A DNA stretch of 36,198 nucleotides from Leucosporidium creatinivorum (Eukaryota > Basidiomycota > Microbotryomycetes > Leucosporidiales > Leucosporidiaceae). A model generated the notes under the pieces. That model saw only the letters and a list, made by a program, of their open reading frames with translations, was not told the DNA's origin and did no database searches. Position 1 is the stretch's first letter. Each line of letters begins with the position of its first letter. The stretch covers positions 568,814-605,011 of the forward strand of contig BCKL01000018.1 of the NCBI GenBank assembly GCA_001600635.1, written 5' to 3'. Positions 20,550 to 31,472 of this stretch are shown here, one piece after another. The translations under genes and the position numbers were made by a program.

Positions 20550-22207
20550 ATGGCTCTTACGGACGCTGCTCTCACTGACAGGACCAACGCGTGAGTCTCT
20601 CGCTGCAGCTCCGCTTTCGCGCTTCAGGCTCATTCAACTCGCTCTTCTCGCACCGCAGGCTGCTCACCACCTTCACCGAACACTCGTTCAAAGCGCACGA
20701 CCTGAAGGCAGCTGTACCACTTCGCTCTAACAACAGCTACAACTCGCAGCACACCGAGAACTTCACCCGCTTCACTCAGGATGCGACCAACATGACTGGG
20801 ATGACCGGCCAGAGCGATTCAGAGCTCGTAATGGATCCAGAGGACAAGGAGAGGGCAGTGGAGGATCTAAGAGGATTCAAGGTACGTCCTCTGCTCGCTC
20901 GCAGGCTGCAGTACAGGCTCCAACGGCTGATCTCGACGCGACTCTCCTCGCCTGTTGTTTGACGCTCGCAGGACTTTGTCTCTACGCTCAAGTTCGCCTA
21001 CCTCGAGTCCAACATCAAGCTGCAGTTTGTGGCTCATATCACCGACAAGGACGGCCCCAAGATCATCTCGCTGGAGGACAACGACAAGCTCGGTTCGTGA
21101 AGCTCGCATCTCCCTCCGCCGACGCGATGCTGACTGCTCTAGTCGGCCATTATAGAGAAGGAGCGCCTCCAGTCCAAGGCCGAGCTCAAGGAGAAGAAGC
21201 GCCGCGCTGGCGAGCTCGAAGAACTGATTCGCGCCGAAGCAGAGACCCTCGACACCCGTCCGTCGCCTCGCTCTTCTCCCTTCGCACAAGACCTGCAAGC
21301 TGACTGTCTGCGCCTCGAACAGGACTTCAGCAGACCGAGCAGGCTGCTATGGCGGCTGCCAACTTGCTGCGCGAGTGCGAGGCCATGGAAGCCGAGATTG
21401 CCATGCTCAAGAACAAGCGCTCGGCAACCGAGGTTTGTCTCTTCCGCTCGTCGGACCCAAGAGACCACGCTGACGATCCTCAAACCCACAGCGCATCACC
21501 ATCGACGAGTCTTTGGTGCTGCAAGACGAGCAGCTCAACAAGATGGCGCAGATCGGACCCCAGACGGCTTCGGCGACGGAGAAGATCTCGGCGACCAAGT
21601 CGAGCATCAAGAAGCACAAGGCCATGTACGAGAAGCTCGAGGGACAGAAGAAAGAGATGAACAAGGAGCAGGCGGATCGCGAGCTCAAGGGAACGAGGGA
21701 TGAGAGAGCCGAGGAGGCGTGCCGCTGGTGAGTGCTGGTTTCCACCGAGCGAGAGAATCGAGCTCCAGCTTCCCGTGCTGACTATCTGTTCGTACTGCTC
21801 GCCTACAGGATCACCAACGCTACCGCCCTCTATTCCTCTCTACTCGGCATCCGTTCGGCTTACGCTCTCGGCTCACCACCAAGCGAGATGATCATCGAGT
21901 ACGAACGAACAGAGGGTGACTCGCGCACTCTGAGCATCAAGTTTGGTCAGGATGGCAAGATGAGGAATGCTGAGGTGAGTCGAGCTGTCCTTCGGCGTTT
22001 GCAGGCCGTGCTCGGCGTTGTCTGTTCGGAGAGCTGTGCTGATCTATTTCCTCTCTCTTCCTCCTCTTCTTTCCATCCCTTCGCTTGGCGATACGACAAT
22101 AGCTCGTACATTCCAACATCGATATCAAGGACCTCGTGCAGGCCTATCTCCCGTCGCAAGACCTTCGCGCTCTCGTCCAAGAGGTGCGCGCCCGGATCGT
22201 CCGCTGA
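20550..22207 (+). CDS. SOS7: Sos7-like kinetochore protein (KNL1 complex), coiled coil plus C-terminal globular domain
   Basis: Sos7 (Kre28/Zwint equivalent) partners Spc7/KNL1 at the outer kinetochore. Eight exons: 20550-20590, 20659-20881, 20972-21092, 21156-21257, 21323-21432, 21492-21727, 21809-21974, 22103-22207; 367 aa. The diagnostic block is STLKFAYLESNIKLQFVAHI, then ISLEDNDKLEKERLQSKAELK, matching the family pattern of LKF.YLE...K..F followed by a long coiled coil. This decides the exon 4 acceptor at 21155 (TTATAG) over an earlier AG at 21142. The coiled coil runs to about residue 275. The C-terminus (NATALYSSLLGIRSAYAL ... DLRALVQEVRARIVR) looks like a small RWD-type domain, as also found in Spc24/Spc25 and Csm1. 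It could instead be a divergent member of one of those families; a kinetochore role is likelier than the exact name. Confidence 0.6.
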
Positions 22208-22553
22208 GCCTCCCTCGCACGTCCTCTCTGCTGTAGTCGTATCTCTCCTTCTTGGTGAGCATTGCTTGTATTGTAATATCTTCTATCGGTCTTTCTTCGT
22301 CCTTCCCCCACCGCCGCTTCGGTCTCGAGCCTCTTCCCCTAGGAGCCACCGCGGAGGTCGAAATTGAGCGGCGAGGGTTCGGTCAAGAATCAATGCGGTT
22401 TGCACTCTCAGAGTGCACCCTCGACTACCCTCGAGCACCGTGACTCTCGCCTCCAGGCGCTCGTTTCGACCCTCGCTCGCCCCTTCGCCTCGTCACTTCG
22501 CTCGCTCTCCCCCAGCCCTCTCCTCAGCGCTCCGTCAATAGACAAACTCGCCC
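22208..22553. promoter_or_regulatory. Intergenic with a 17-bp palindrome upstream of the membrane-protein gene
   Basis: 346 bp. It contains TGCACTCT-C-AGAGTGCA (22401-22417), a perfect dyad with 8-bp arms and one central base, 137 bp before the ATG at 22554. This is a candidate binding site for a dimeric regulator. Nothing else is evident. Confidence 0.6.
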
Positions 22554-24478
22554 ATGCGGAGTTCCATCTTCCTTGCCGTCGCGCTGCTCGTCGCGCCATC
22601 GCTCGCTGCACCTGCACCTGTTCGAACGGCGGCTCCCCTTCCCCTCGCCGAACGTGGCGATGTGTGAGTTCGGCGACCGCTCTCATTCACGAGGGCTGAG
22701 CTGACTTCTCGTCTCTTTGACAGCAACATCGGGATCCAAATCGGAGCACTTAGTCCTGTAGTCGTCACCAAGACTAAGGTCAAGAAAGTAACGTGAGTTG
22801 GATTCCGCCGCGCTTTCGGTTCGGCGTTCGAAGCTCGCAGGAGGGAGGAGGAGAGGACCAGTGATGATCTCGCCTCGCGCGAGACCAACAACGGGCCATA
22901 GCTGAGTAGGTCCAGTATAGAGCTGACCTTTGACTCTCCCTCCCTACAGCGCGACGGTCACTTCGACCGTCAACGGATCGCCGACTCCCTGCCTAGTCAC
23001 CGAAGAGGTCACCACCCTCATCGTGGCCACTTCTACAGCGACAGCATATGCCACACAGATCGTCAAGGAGACTGTGGTCCAGGTGAGTCGAGAGAGCAGC
23101 CTCGTCAGGCCGGAGCTGACGAACGCCGAACCGAACCTCTCGCAGGGCACTACGATCCCCGTCACATTGACTACAACGTGAGCTGTGTCCTCTCACCTAC
23201 TTTCAGGACTGAGACTTACATTCACTGCCTCCTTCCCCTCCCTTGCTCGCCCTTCCCCTCCCTCCCCTTCCTCAGCGGCTACGACGTCGACATTGAGACG
23301 GCCATCGTGACGATCCAGCAGACTTCGACCTTCTACACGGCCCAGCAGGTCGTCGTTACGGTCCAGGGAGAAGCCGTTACCTCTACGACGCAGGTTCTGG
23401 TCACTGCGTGAGCGTCGAGCTGTCCTTCCCCACGCGAACGTCGGCTAACGGTCTTCTTGCCACCCAGCGTCCCCTCCAAGCCCGCTCCGGAGCCTGAGGT
23501 GGCGGAGGCGAAACCCCCGAAAGAGAAGCTTGCACCGAAAAGCACCGCCCTCGAAACGATCACCTCCCTCGCGACGAGCACCGATTCGGCCGGTTCGCCT
23601 CTCGTCTCCACCATGACTACGACCCAGCCTAGCGCACAGAAGTGAGTACAGTCTGCCTGCTACGAAGCGAAGCTGACCTCGAGTCCCCTTGGCAGCGTCA
23701 ATGTCAACGGGACGGCCAACGCCGACGCCGATGCGAACTCGGGCGCCAGCCTCAACTCGACTAACACCAACGAGAACAAGAACGACAACTCAGTCACCCT
23801 CAACTGGGTTGAAGAGGGCAACAACAAAACGTACATCATCATCGGCTCGGTTGTCTTGGTGAGTCGGCAGCCTCGGCGATTCGCTCTCAGCGCTGACCTC
23901 CTTATGCTCCGCAGGGACTTGGGCTGATCGGTAGTAAGTGCTCAGCTCTCAATCGACTGTAAGCTCCTTCACTGATGTTTCCTCCCCCAGTCATCATCGC
24001 CATCATCGTCAGCTCGTGTGGCTCCAAATCCTCAGCCTCCTCGGGCGGAGGCAGCGGCGCTCCTACTGTCGTCTACGGACCCACCGGCGGCTCAGGATCC
24101 GGTGGAGGAGGCTCCGCTGCTCGTCCTCAGACCATCAACATGTCGCAAGCCCCCGGCCAACCGGCCACCGTCGCTGCCTCTCTTGCGCGCAAGCCGGGAC
24201 GGAGCGCCAAGAGACAGTACAATCGCCTCGAGGAGGCGAGCAGCGAGGGAGAGATGAGTAGCGGAGAGAGCAGTGGGCTCGAGGATGAGGAGGCGGCTGC
24301 GTACGAGCAGAGGGCGAGGCAGCCGATGACCAGCTCGGCCAGGGCGGGGGCGGGTAGGAGCAGGAGCAACAGCGTCGCTAGTCTCGGGCATGCGAGGAGC
24401 TCGAGTAGGTCGGGTCATGCTCGGAGCGCCAGCAGGACCAGCGTGTCGAGGAGTGCGAGTAGGAGCAGTAGGAGGTAG
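22554..24478 (+). CDS. Type I single-pass membrane protein, Thr/Ser/Val-rich ectodomain and Arg-Ser tail
   Basis: Not recognised as a named gene. Nine exons: 22554-22663, 22724-22792, 22950-23082, 23146-23177, 23276-23407, 23468-23641, 23696-23858, 23916-23934, 23991-24478; 439 aa. Residues 1-19 (MRSSIFLAVALLVAPSLAA) are a signal peptide. The ectodomain is rich in Thr, Val and Ser with repeated TxTVT-like strands, as in fungal cell-wall-facing sensors (Wsc/Mid2 style). NGT, NST and NKT near the membrane are glycosylation sequons. One membrane span follows (YIIIGSVVLGLGLIGIIIAI). The cytosolic part has a Gly/Ser stretch, an acidic patch and an Arg-Ser-rich end (ARSSSRSGHARSASRTS). Exon 8 is only 19 nt and lies inside the membrane segment. 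Layout resembles a stress sensor; the function is not proven by sequence. Confidence 0.78.
23916..23934 (+). other. 19-nt micro-exon encoding part of the membrane span
   Basis: Bounded by CCGCAG and GTAAGTGC, encoding GLGLIG(I). Skipping it would shift the frame before the cytosolic tail. Frame continuity on both sides supports it. Confidence 0.75.
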
Positions 24479-24910
24479 TTGGGAGACCCGCGGGCCGAAG
24501 TCGTCGGCGAGGGGGAAGGAGAGCGACGGGGGCATTGAAGGAGACAGAGGGGTGGTCGTTCAAGCGAGGTAATGCTATGCTACGCGTATTGGGCAGCAAG
24601 GGCTATCTCGAGAGCTGTCGGCGAGCAATGAGCGAGGAGAGCTCGGTCGACTTGCGAAAGGGGCGTCCAAGGCTGCGCCGAAAAGTTCTCTCCGCTCTTC
24701 TGTACTCTATCACAACCCAACTCGGCTCTCCACCTGCCTCATCGCCGGTGACCTTGAGCCTTGCTTCCCCACCAAGTACCTCCGGCCGCTCCTCGCGCTT
24801 CTTTCCCTCCCGCGCTTCTCCTCGTCTACACTCTTACAGCATCGAGAGACTCACAACTAGCACCAAAAGCCTTTACGACACCTCTAGATCCGCCCACCGA
24901 CTCTAGCAGC
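24479..24910. other. Intergenic: membrane-protein 3' UTR and NMO promoter
   Basis: 432 bp. An upstream open frame from 24761 is in frame with the NMO start, but its 50 extra residues are low-complexity and have no family counterpart. No other feature seen. Confidence 0.55.
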
Positions 24911-26361
24911 ATGCAAACGGCGCTTACTCGCCTGCTGAGCGTCCGGATCCCCGTCGTCTCGGCGCCCATGGCTGGCGCGGCGGGAGGAGCTCTGGCAGCA
25001 GCAGTGACTCGAGGTGGAGGCTTTGCTTTCGTCGCTGCTGTACGTCGGTAGCCGAGGTCGCTCAAGATTGAGAATGGGGTGGGGCTCGCGGAGAGGTCCG
25101 CTGACCTCAGCTGCTGGTCCACAGGGAGCCTCGCCTTTGCCTGCTCTGCTCAAAGAGCTCGATACCGGAAGGAAAGCGCTCGACTTGGCTGCTGCCGACC
25201 CTCTTCCGTACGCTCGCTGCTGGCCGGAGCTGCCGCCGAATCTCTCGCTGACTTCATCTCTTCCTACAGGTGAGCTATCGGGGCTAGGAGCGCTACAGCA
25301 GAAATCGATGAGTGCTGATCGTATTGTGCTTCAACAGCTTCGGCATCGGACTGATGTGCTGGCGCCTGGAAGCCCCTCACGGCGACCCTTCGCAAGGCGA
25401 TGCTTTCCTCTCGGCTATGGTCGCTGCTAAGCCCAAGGCAAGTACTTGGAGAGCACTACTTCTTTTCCGAGATGCAGCAACTGACGTAGCACTGCTCTTC
25501 TTGCTTCCACAGGCCGTCTGGATGTCGTTCGGCTCGGAGCTCCGGAGCTGGGTCCACCGCTACAGGGAGAAGGAAGCTCAAGATGGCTCGAACAAGACGG
25601 TCATGTTTGTAAACGCAAGTACTGTGAAGCAGGCGCTTGAAGCGAAGGAGTGGGAGGGAGTCGACGTCGTTGTAGCGCAGGGTGAGCCATGAGCTCCGCC
25701 GACCGAGCGGCGTGACTCTAGCCCAGCTCACCCTCTGCTACCCTCCAGGTACCGAAGCTGGAGGCCACGCCCCGAAACATGATGTCGGTCTCCCTGCTAT
25801 CTCTCTCCTCGGCACTCTCGGCCCTCACTTCTTGCCATCCTCCAAGCCCATCCTCATCGCCGCAGGAGGCATTGCTACGGGTTCTCAGCTCGTCGCCACG
25901 CTCGCGCTGGGCGCACAAGGAGTCGTCGTCGGTACGCGTTTCCTCGCTACGAAGGAGGCTCTCTACTCGCAGGCGCAGAAGGACTTCCTCCTTCGCAGCT
26001 CGGGCGAGGACACGACCAAGGGGATGAAGTGGGATGAGGCTCGTGGGACTCTGGGCTGGGCAGTAGAGATTGATGGCAGAGGGCTGAGGAACGAGACGAG
26101 TCGTGAGGACCTCGACGCAGGGAGCGAGGAGGGCAAGAAGCGATACGCCGAGGCGATGAAGGCCGGCAATGTCGACCATATCGTCACTTGGTCGGGTAAG
26201 TGTGCTCTTCTGCTATCCTCGATTCTTCCTGACCGATCCTTTGCTCTACAGGGACTTCGGTCGGCCTCGTCAAGGAGATGCAGACGCCGGCCGAGATCTT
26301 GAGCGAGCTGGAGCGGGATGCGCTGGCCTCTTTAGACCAACTGAAGCAAGTGTCCGCTTGA
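24911..26361 (+). CDS. Nitronate monooxygenase (2-nitropropane dioxygenase family)
   Basis: FMN-dependent TIM-barrel enzyme that oxidises alkyl nitronates such as propionate-3-nitronate, a detoxification role. Six exons: 24911-25039, 25125-25207, 25338-25437, 25513-25681, 25749-26195, 26252-26361; 345 aa. Family signatures are N-terminal IPVVSAPMAGAAGGALAAAV, then PFGIGLMCW, VVVAQGTEAGGH (about 155-166) and the phosphate-binding GGIATGSQLVATLALGAQGV with VVGTRFLAT. The ATG at 24911 gives the usual family N-terminus. Two introns are unusual: the one after exon 2 is 130 nt with an internal AG-GT junction, and the one after exon 3 starts with GC. Both assignments are forced by reading frame. The gene is followed by TSR3 on the same strand after 271 bp. 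Confidence 0.92.
25208..25337 (+). other. Composite intron with zero-length exon (recursive-splice/stwintron-like)
   Basis: The intron begins GTACGCTCG. At 25269/25270 it has a full acceptor directly followed by a full donor (CCTACAG then GTGAGC), and it ends TTCAACAG. Each half (62 and 68 nt) is a normal-sized local intron with its own branch block (CGCTGACTTC and GTGCTGATC). Frame is kept only if all 130 nt are removed. Confidence 0.75.
25438..25512 (+). other. GC-AG intron
   Basis: The exon ends CCCAAG and the intron starts GCAAGT, the classic GC donor context, ending CCACAG. The nearest GT, four bases on, would break the frame of AKPK-AVWMSF. Confidence 0.8.
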
Positions 26362-26632
26362 GATGTAGCTATAAAAGGATTTTGCTGATCTGCGTCGACG
26401 TGTCGTCTCGGCGACATTCCGAGAATCAACTTGCGAAGCGAACGCCGAGCTGAACGACTAAGCTGGCGATGTTTGGAGCCCGCGAAGCAGCGGTGAGTTG
26501 CATCAGTAGCTACAAACGATGCTCTGTGTGCTCTCGCACCGCCTCTGTAGCTCGACCGAAACCGCTCGACCTTCGCACTTCTCGCGGTCCTCTCTTTCCC
26601 TCCTCGCTTTGCCTCGCCTTTCTCGTCACGAC

Positions 26633-27998
26633 ATGGGACCACCGCGCGGCCGAGGACCGAAATCCAACTCGAAAGGACGAGGCGGCCGTACCGGAGCAGC
26701 ACCTCCAGGAGGAGGAGGAAGGGATCGAGCGACTTATTTGGACAACAGAGGGATGGGCAGCGACGAGGTTCCGGCTTCGGCAATTGATCAGGGAGGACAG
26801 CACAGCGGGAGTGACGAGAGTGGAGACGAGGGTGAGCTGCTCTGCTAGGCTTACCCGAGTGCAGAAGGAGACTGACGAGCTGCTCGAGCAGGAGACGCCG
26901 CTGATGAGCTCACGGCAAAGGTCCCGGTGGCCATGTGGGTACGTACAAACCTCTACAGCCATTCGAGATGTCACTAGAAGCTCACTCTTGCTCTCACTAC
27001 AGGATTTCGACCACTGCGACCCGCGGAAGTGCAGCGGCAAGAAGCTCTCTCGCCTAGGTCTCATGAAAGAGCTTCGCGTCGGGCAGAGGTTCCAAGGAGT
27101 TGTCATGAGGTACGTGCAATCTAGCTGCTACCTTCTATTGCCCTCGCTGATCCTCTACCCCTCACAACAGCCCGAAAGGAACCCAAGTCGTTTGCCCCGA
27201 CGACCGCGAGATCGTTGCGGCCGCTGGTGTAGCTGTAGTCGAGTGCTCGTGGGCCCGATTGGAGGAGATCCCTTTCCACAAGATCAAGAGCCCTCATGAG
27301 CGGCTACGTGAGCTCCCCTCGCTATTCTCTCGCTTGAGCTCGGCTGACCTCCTTCCTTCGGCAGTCCCTTACCTCGTCGCCGCCAACCCTGTCAACTACG
27401 GCAAGCGTACGTCCATCAGCTCGCTATCCAACCTCTCACGGCGTAGCTGACGTGGCCCCGTTCACCTCGCAGCCTACAAGCTCACCTGCCTGGAAGCGAC
27501 GGCCGCCGCTCTGTACATCACCGGCTTCGACGCGCAGGCCGAGGAGATTCTCAGCAAGTTCTCTTGGGGTCACTCCTTCTGGGAAGTGAACGGGTGAGTG
27601 GTCTTCTCCCCTCAGGCCCGCCCTCGCGCCCAGCAGCTCACCTCGGCGTTCTTCTCGCAGCCCCATCATCACTCGCTACCGCACTTGCACCGACGCCGAG
27701 TCTGTGCTCGCGATGCAGGAGGTCATGATCTTGGAAATGGAGGCCGAGCAGGTCGAGCGACGTCAGTCATTCTGCTTCTATCTCCCGGCGCTGAAGCTGA
27801 CCCTCTTCGCGCTTCCCAGGACGAGCACGAGATGAGGAGCCCGACGACCTGTTGATGGAGAACCCGAATCATCGCGGAGGTGCATGGCATCCTCATCACG
27901 AGGAGGAGAGCAGTGGGGAGGAGGAAGAGCCGAGCGAAGAGGAGCAGGAGGAGGTAGACACGCTCGCCGAAAAGCTCGAGACGGCGCGAGTGGAATAG
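26633..27998 (+). CDS. TSR3: 18S rRNA aminocarboxypropyltransferase Tsr3
   Basis: Transfers the 3-amino-3-carboxypropyl group from S-adenosylmethionine to the hypermodified pseudouridine of 18S rRNA, a late cytoplasmic step in small-subunit maturation. Eight exons: 26633-26831, 26892-26938, 27003-27109, 27171-27307, 27365-27406, 27473-27593, 27661-27761, 27820-27998; 310 aa. A Gly/Arg-rich N-terminal tail (1 to about 70) precedes the core. Core signatures are [19 protein letters not shown] (about 79-97), [50 protein letters not shown] and [12 protein letters not shown]. The C-terminus is a long acidic stretch ([17 protein letters not shown]), common in this family. A TATAAAA string at 26370-26376 lies 257 bp upstream, just after the previous stop. 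It converges with VPS24, 124 bp apart. Confidence 0.96.
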
Positions 27999-28122
27999 AA
28001 CCTGTCTAATACAGCGCCTAGCTTATCGTACATCGTCTCCTTGTACGCGAATGAGAATCAAGAGCCTAATGGACGACATGGGGAACCGAAGGAAGGGTAT
28101 AAGGGATGCGAAAGGGAGGGAA

Positions 28123-28967
28123 CTAGGCGAGGAGACCGGCGATGGCTCGTTCCATCTCCTCGTCCTTCTGCAGCTCCTCGGGCGTGGGTCCGGTCTTTTG
28201 CTGGAGAGGGTAGAGAGTCAGCTTCCCTTTGAAGCAGGCGAGAACGAAGCAAGCTCACTGGTAGTGCGCCGACCTTGCCATTCGTCGTGCCGAGCTTGCC
28301 GTCGGTGATCTGCCACAGCACCTTGTCGACCTCCTCCTGTGCCTCGTCCTCGAGCTCATCCTCGTCCTCATCCAGTCCTTCCATCGTATCGTCCAGCATC
28401 TCGCTCATAATGCCAGCCTGTCGAGCCGGATCGAGTCAGCTCAAAGCGACGAGGGAGCGGACGGGGAGAGGCGAGCGCACCTTCATCATCTCCTCGCTCA
28501 TCGAACGCATAGTGCCGGAGAGCTGGGGAAGGCTGATGAGCTGGTTGGAGAGCTTCATAATCTCTGTACTCTTCTGCAGCGTGCCCGTGATCTTGACGGT
28601 CGCTATCGAGAAGGAGTGGTGCGTCAGCTGCTGCTCGTACAGCGGTCTCGTACAGACTCGACGAGCAGGAGATCTCACCTAGCTGATGACTGAGCTGCAT
28701 GTTGATCGAGTTGAGCCTCGCCTGGCTCGTGTGCAGCCGATCCTTCTGCTTGTTGCTCCGAACGAGCTCCCGGGCGAGCAGCTTGGCGTTGCGAGTGTCC
28801 CCCTTTTGCGCCAGCTTGCGCACCTCCGCTTTCACCTTGTTGGATGCTGTATCGAGTTGGCGGATCTCGCGGTCGAGGCCTCGGGATTCCTGCTTGAGCT
28901 GCTGCTGCCACTTCTTGACCTTCTCCTCGGGCGTAGGGCCGAATAAGAACCGGTTGACGGATTGCAT
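28123..28967 (-). CDS. VPS24: ESCRT-III subunit Vps24 (CHMP3)
   Basis: Snf7-family protein that caps or cofolds with Snf7 polymers during budding into multivesicular endosomes. Four exons: 28967-28679, 28602-28481, 28417-28259, 28200-28123; 215 aa, close to yeast Vps24 (224). The basic N-terminal helices (MQSVNRFLFGPTPEEKVKKW, then EIRQLDTASNKVKAEVRKLA and RNAKLLARELVRSNKQKDRL) form the membrane-binding core. MSEMLDDTMEGLDEDEDELE is the acidic hinge, and EEMERAIAGLLA at the end is a MIM-like helix for Vps4 binding. It is divergent from PIG-S with 201 bp between the ATGs. An in-frame upstream extension has no family counterpart and was not used. Confidence 0.96.
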
Positions 28968-29168
28968 CACAGCCTTTAGGAGATGAGAAGCCGAGTTGTG
29001 CGGGTGATGAAGTGGCGACGAAGCGGAAGCGAACGAGACAGCAAAAAGGAGAGAGCTGAGCCGCTCCGCACGCGGCACGGCTTGGACTCGTTCAACTCGC
29101 GGCCTTCTATGGCCTCTTCTCGTGCATAAGGCTCGACAACTCGGTTACAACTCAAACCAACGGTCGAG
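28968..29168. promoter_or_regulatory. Bidirectional promoter, VPS24 / PIG-S
   Basis: 201 bp between divergent start codons, so both core promoters must fit here. No named motif is clear. Confidence 0.6.
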
Positions 29169-31120
29169 ATGGCCAGCAAATCTACAGCACCAACAGCGCC
29201 TCTGGTCGACCTTGCTTCGCGTCGCATCATCGTCTCGAGCTTCTGGGCCATCTTGCTGCTCGGTGTCCCTTTTTGGTGGTACAGCACGACAATAGAACGA
29301 TTAGCGCTACCCAAGGGACAAGTGGAAGCTTGGAAGAGTCAAGAGGTGAGCTACAGCGTCGCGGTTAGCGCGTCGGAGGGCTGAGCTGACTGCCGCTCTG
29401 TGCGCGAGCAGCCGTGCTTGTTACGACCGAGCATCGGTGTCAGGCTGAGTCAGAGCGCAGAGCTCAAAGAGCAGCAAACGACTCAGCAGGGTCTCTGGAA
29501 CGAGCTACGAGCGTTGCCGGCGGCGAGGTGTCTCGACATTGGAGGGCGAGGAGCAGGTGAGCGCTTCTCTGCAGCTCTTTCCATCTCCGAGCTGACGTTG
29601 CATTGCTTCCTCAGATAACTACGAGCTGCTAGTGGTCGACCATTCGCCTGCTGTGGAGCTTGAAGGCTGGCGAGCGACGATTCCGGCGCCAGGAGGTGAG
29701 CTCGGCTTTCGCTAATCGAGATATCTCGAGGTTAACTTCTCCGCATTCACAGCTACTGGGCAGACGTTGATCAAGGTGGCGAAGACCCTGCTGGACCTCG
29801 GATCGACTGCATCCGACTCCCGAGTCGCCAAGTTCGCTCCTCGGTATAAGCTCGTCTTCAGCTTGCTCAACCAGGACTCGTCTACGGGAGCTGCTCTCCT
29901 CGAGTGGGAGATCCAAGCTCTGCTGCAGCGTGAGCGCGACTCATCCACAGTCTTCGACACGACTTGCTGACCTCGGCCGGCTTTCGCTTTCGCAGGCCAT
30001 CTCCGACCACTACTCTCCTCCCTCGCTCCTCTCCACACCTTCGAGATCGAGACGCAGATCCAATACTTTGCACCACTCTCCATCAATCTCGGCAAGAACG
30101 AAAACGGGACTGTCGTCCAGGAGGAGGATCTCCGAGCTTTCGTGAACAGCGCCGACTGGAATCTGCGTTCGTCCCCCTCTCGATGCTGCTACACCAGATT
30201 CGTCGAGCTGACTTATATGTGTCCACCACAGCTACGAGTGTCACCTTAGACCCCGTGCTCCACTTCATGCTCTTCGTGCCGAGCCTGGAGATCCGGCCGA
30301 TGCGGATCAGCACAGCTCGTAAGTCTTTTTGGCCAGTATATGGAGCTGCCGCTGACCATTCACTCCTCTCAGGCTTCAAGCCATCCTCTAACGCCTTCAT
30401 CACCCCTCAGCGCGGCGGCGTCGTCATCTTCAACCCTCCCAGCTCTCCCTCCGGCGCCGATCCCTCTTCTCCCCTCTCCCTCGCGTCCGAAACTCTCGCC
30501 CCTTCCTTCCAGCTCTTCGAACAGCAGCTACGCAAACTCCTCGGCGTCCCACCACCACCACGCTCAGCTCGGTATGGGCGCACCGGAGCTCTCGAAGGGT
30601 GGCAGGTCGATGCGATGGTGCGGACGAGGCTAGCCGAAGCGGCGAAGGAGAGCGTGGATACGCTGCATGCTATTGTGAAGCTGGTGGATGATATTCCGAA
30701 TATGAGGGTGGGCAAGGAAGTGCAGAAGGGAGTGTACAGCGCTTTGAGAGAGCTGGATCAGGTGGGTTCCGAGCTTTCTTCGGCGTTACAGGCAGTCATC
30801 GGTCGCCTGCTGATCTATCTGGTGCTTCTGCTCTCTCACAGGCCCGCGGCACCCTCACTACCTCGCCATCCCGCGCCCTCGCTCACGCTTCGTCGGCGCT
30901 CTCCCTCGCCTCCAAAGCCTACTACGATCCCACCATGCTCGCCCTCCTCTACTTCCCGGACGAGCACAAGTACGCCATCTACACTCCGCTATTCGGACCA
31001 GTGGCTGTACCAATGGTCGTAGCGCTGTTGAAGGAGTGGAAGGAGTGGAAGGAGCGACGGAGGAGGAAGGCGGAGGAGGAGGGACTTCGGGCAGAGGGAG
31101 AGAAGGACAAGGTCGAGTAG
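29169..31120 (+). CDS. GPI17: GPI transamidase subunit PIG-S (Gpi17)
   Basis: Part of the ER-membrane complex that attaches GPI anchors to proteins. Eight exons: 29169-29345, 29412-29556, 29615-29695, 29753-29929, 29996-30166, 30232-30318, 30373-30761, 30842-31120; 501 aa. The N-terminal span IIVSSFWAILLLGVPFWWYS (about 20-39) followed by TTIERLALP is diagnostic. The luminal domain has YKLVFSLLNQD, FEIETQIQYFAPL, VLHFMLFVPS and the GGVVIFNPP block. Near the C-terminus come LHAIVKLVDDIPNMRVGKEV, LASKAYYDPTMLALLYFP and a second span (IYTPLFGPVAVPMVVALLKE), then a short cytosolic basic tail. All introns are 56-80 nt. The assignment is strong from order and spacing of these blocks. Confidence 0.94.
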
Positions 31121-31472
31121 CGGCGTGGAATGGACATTGGTGCTCTGTGAGTATCTTTCGTAGCCCGCTATGGCGACTCACGACCTGCAGAGCTCGTAAC
31201 GACTGCTCGGCGCTCGGCGTTCTCCCGAGCTCGTTCCGCTCTCGCTCATTCGTTCAGCTTCAACGTCGGCGCGGTCCCCACACGTCCCACATCGATTGCT
31301 GTGGCTCCACAGGATGCACGCGCTCAGATGACCCTTCATGAGCTTGTTCTTTCTTCCACCGGCTGTCAAGAACGACGCTAGCTGAGATTGCCGGAGTGCG
31401 ATCGACCGAGGGTGCTCCACCTTCGCCATCAATGGAGCTCCCTTCGCTTTCCTTTCCTCCTTCGCACCAATC
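31121..31472. other. Intergenic: PIG-S 3' UTR and carboxylesterase promoter
   Basis: 352 bp between same-strand genes. No RNA gene or repeat seen. Confidence 0.55.

Noticed and set aside
21141-21155. Earlier acceptor (CTCTAG at 21142) for exon 4 of the Sos7-like gene
   Set aside because: It gives VGHYREGA and a different frame; the TTATAG acceptor at 21155 restores LEKERLQSKAELK, which fits the coiled coil and the rest of the frame.
24761-24910. Upstream ATG extending the nitronate monooxygenase by 50 residues
   Set aside because: The extra residues are low-complexity and the family N-terminus (I.VVSAPMAG) fits the ATG at 24911.
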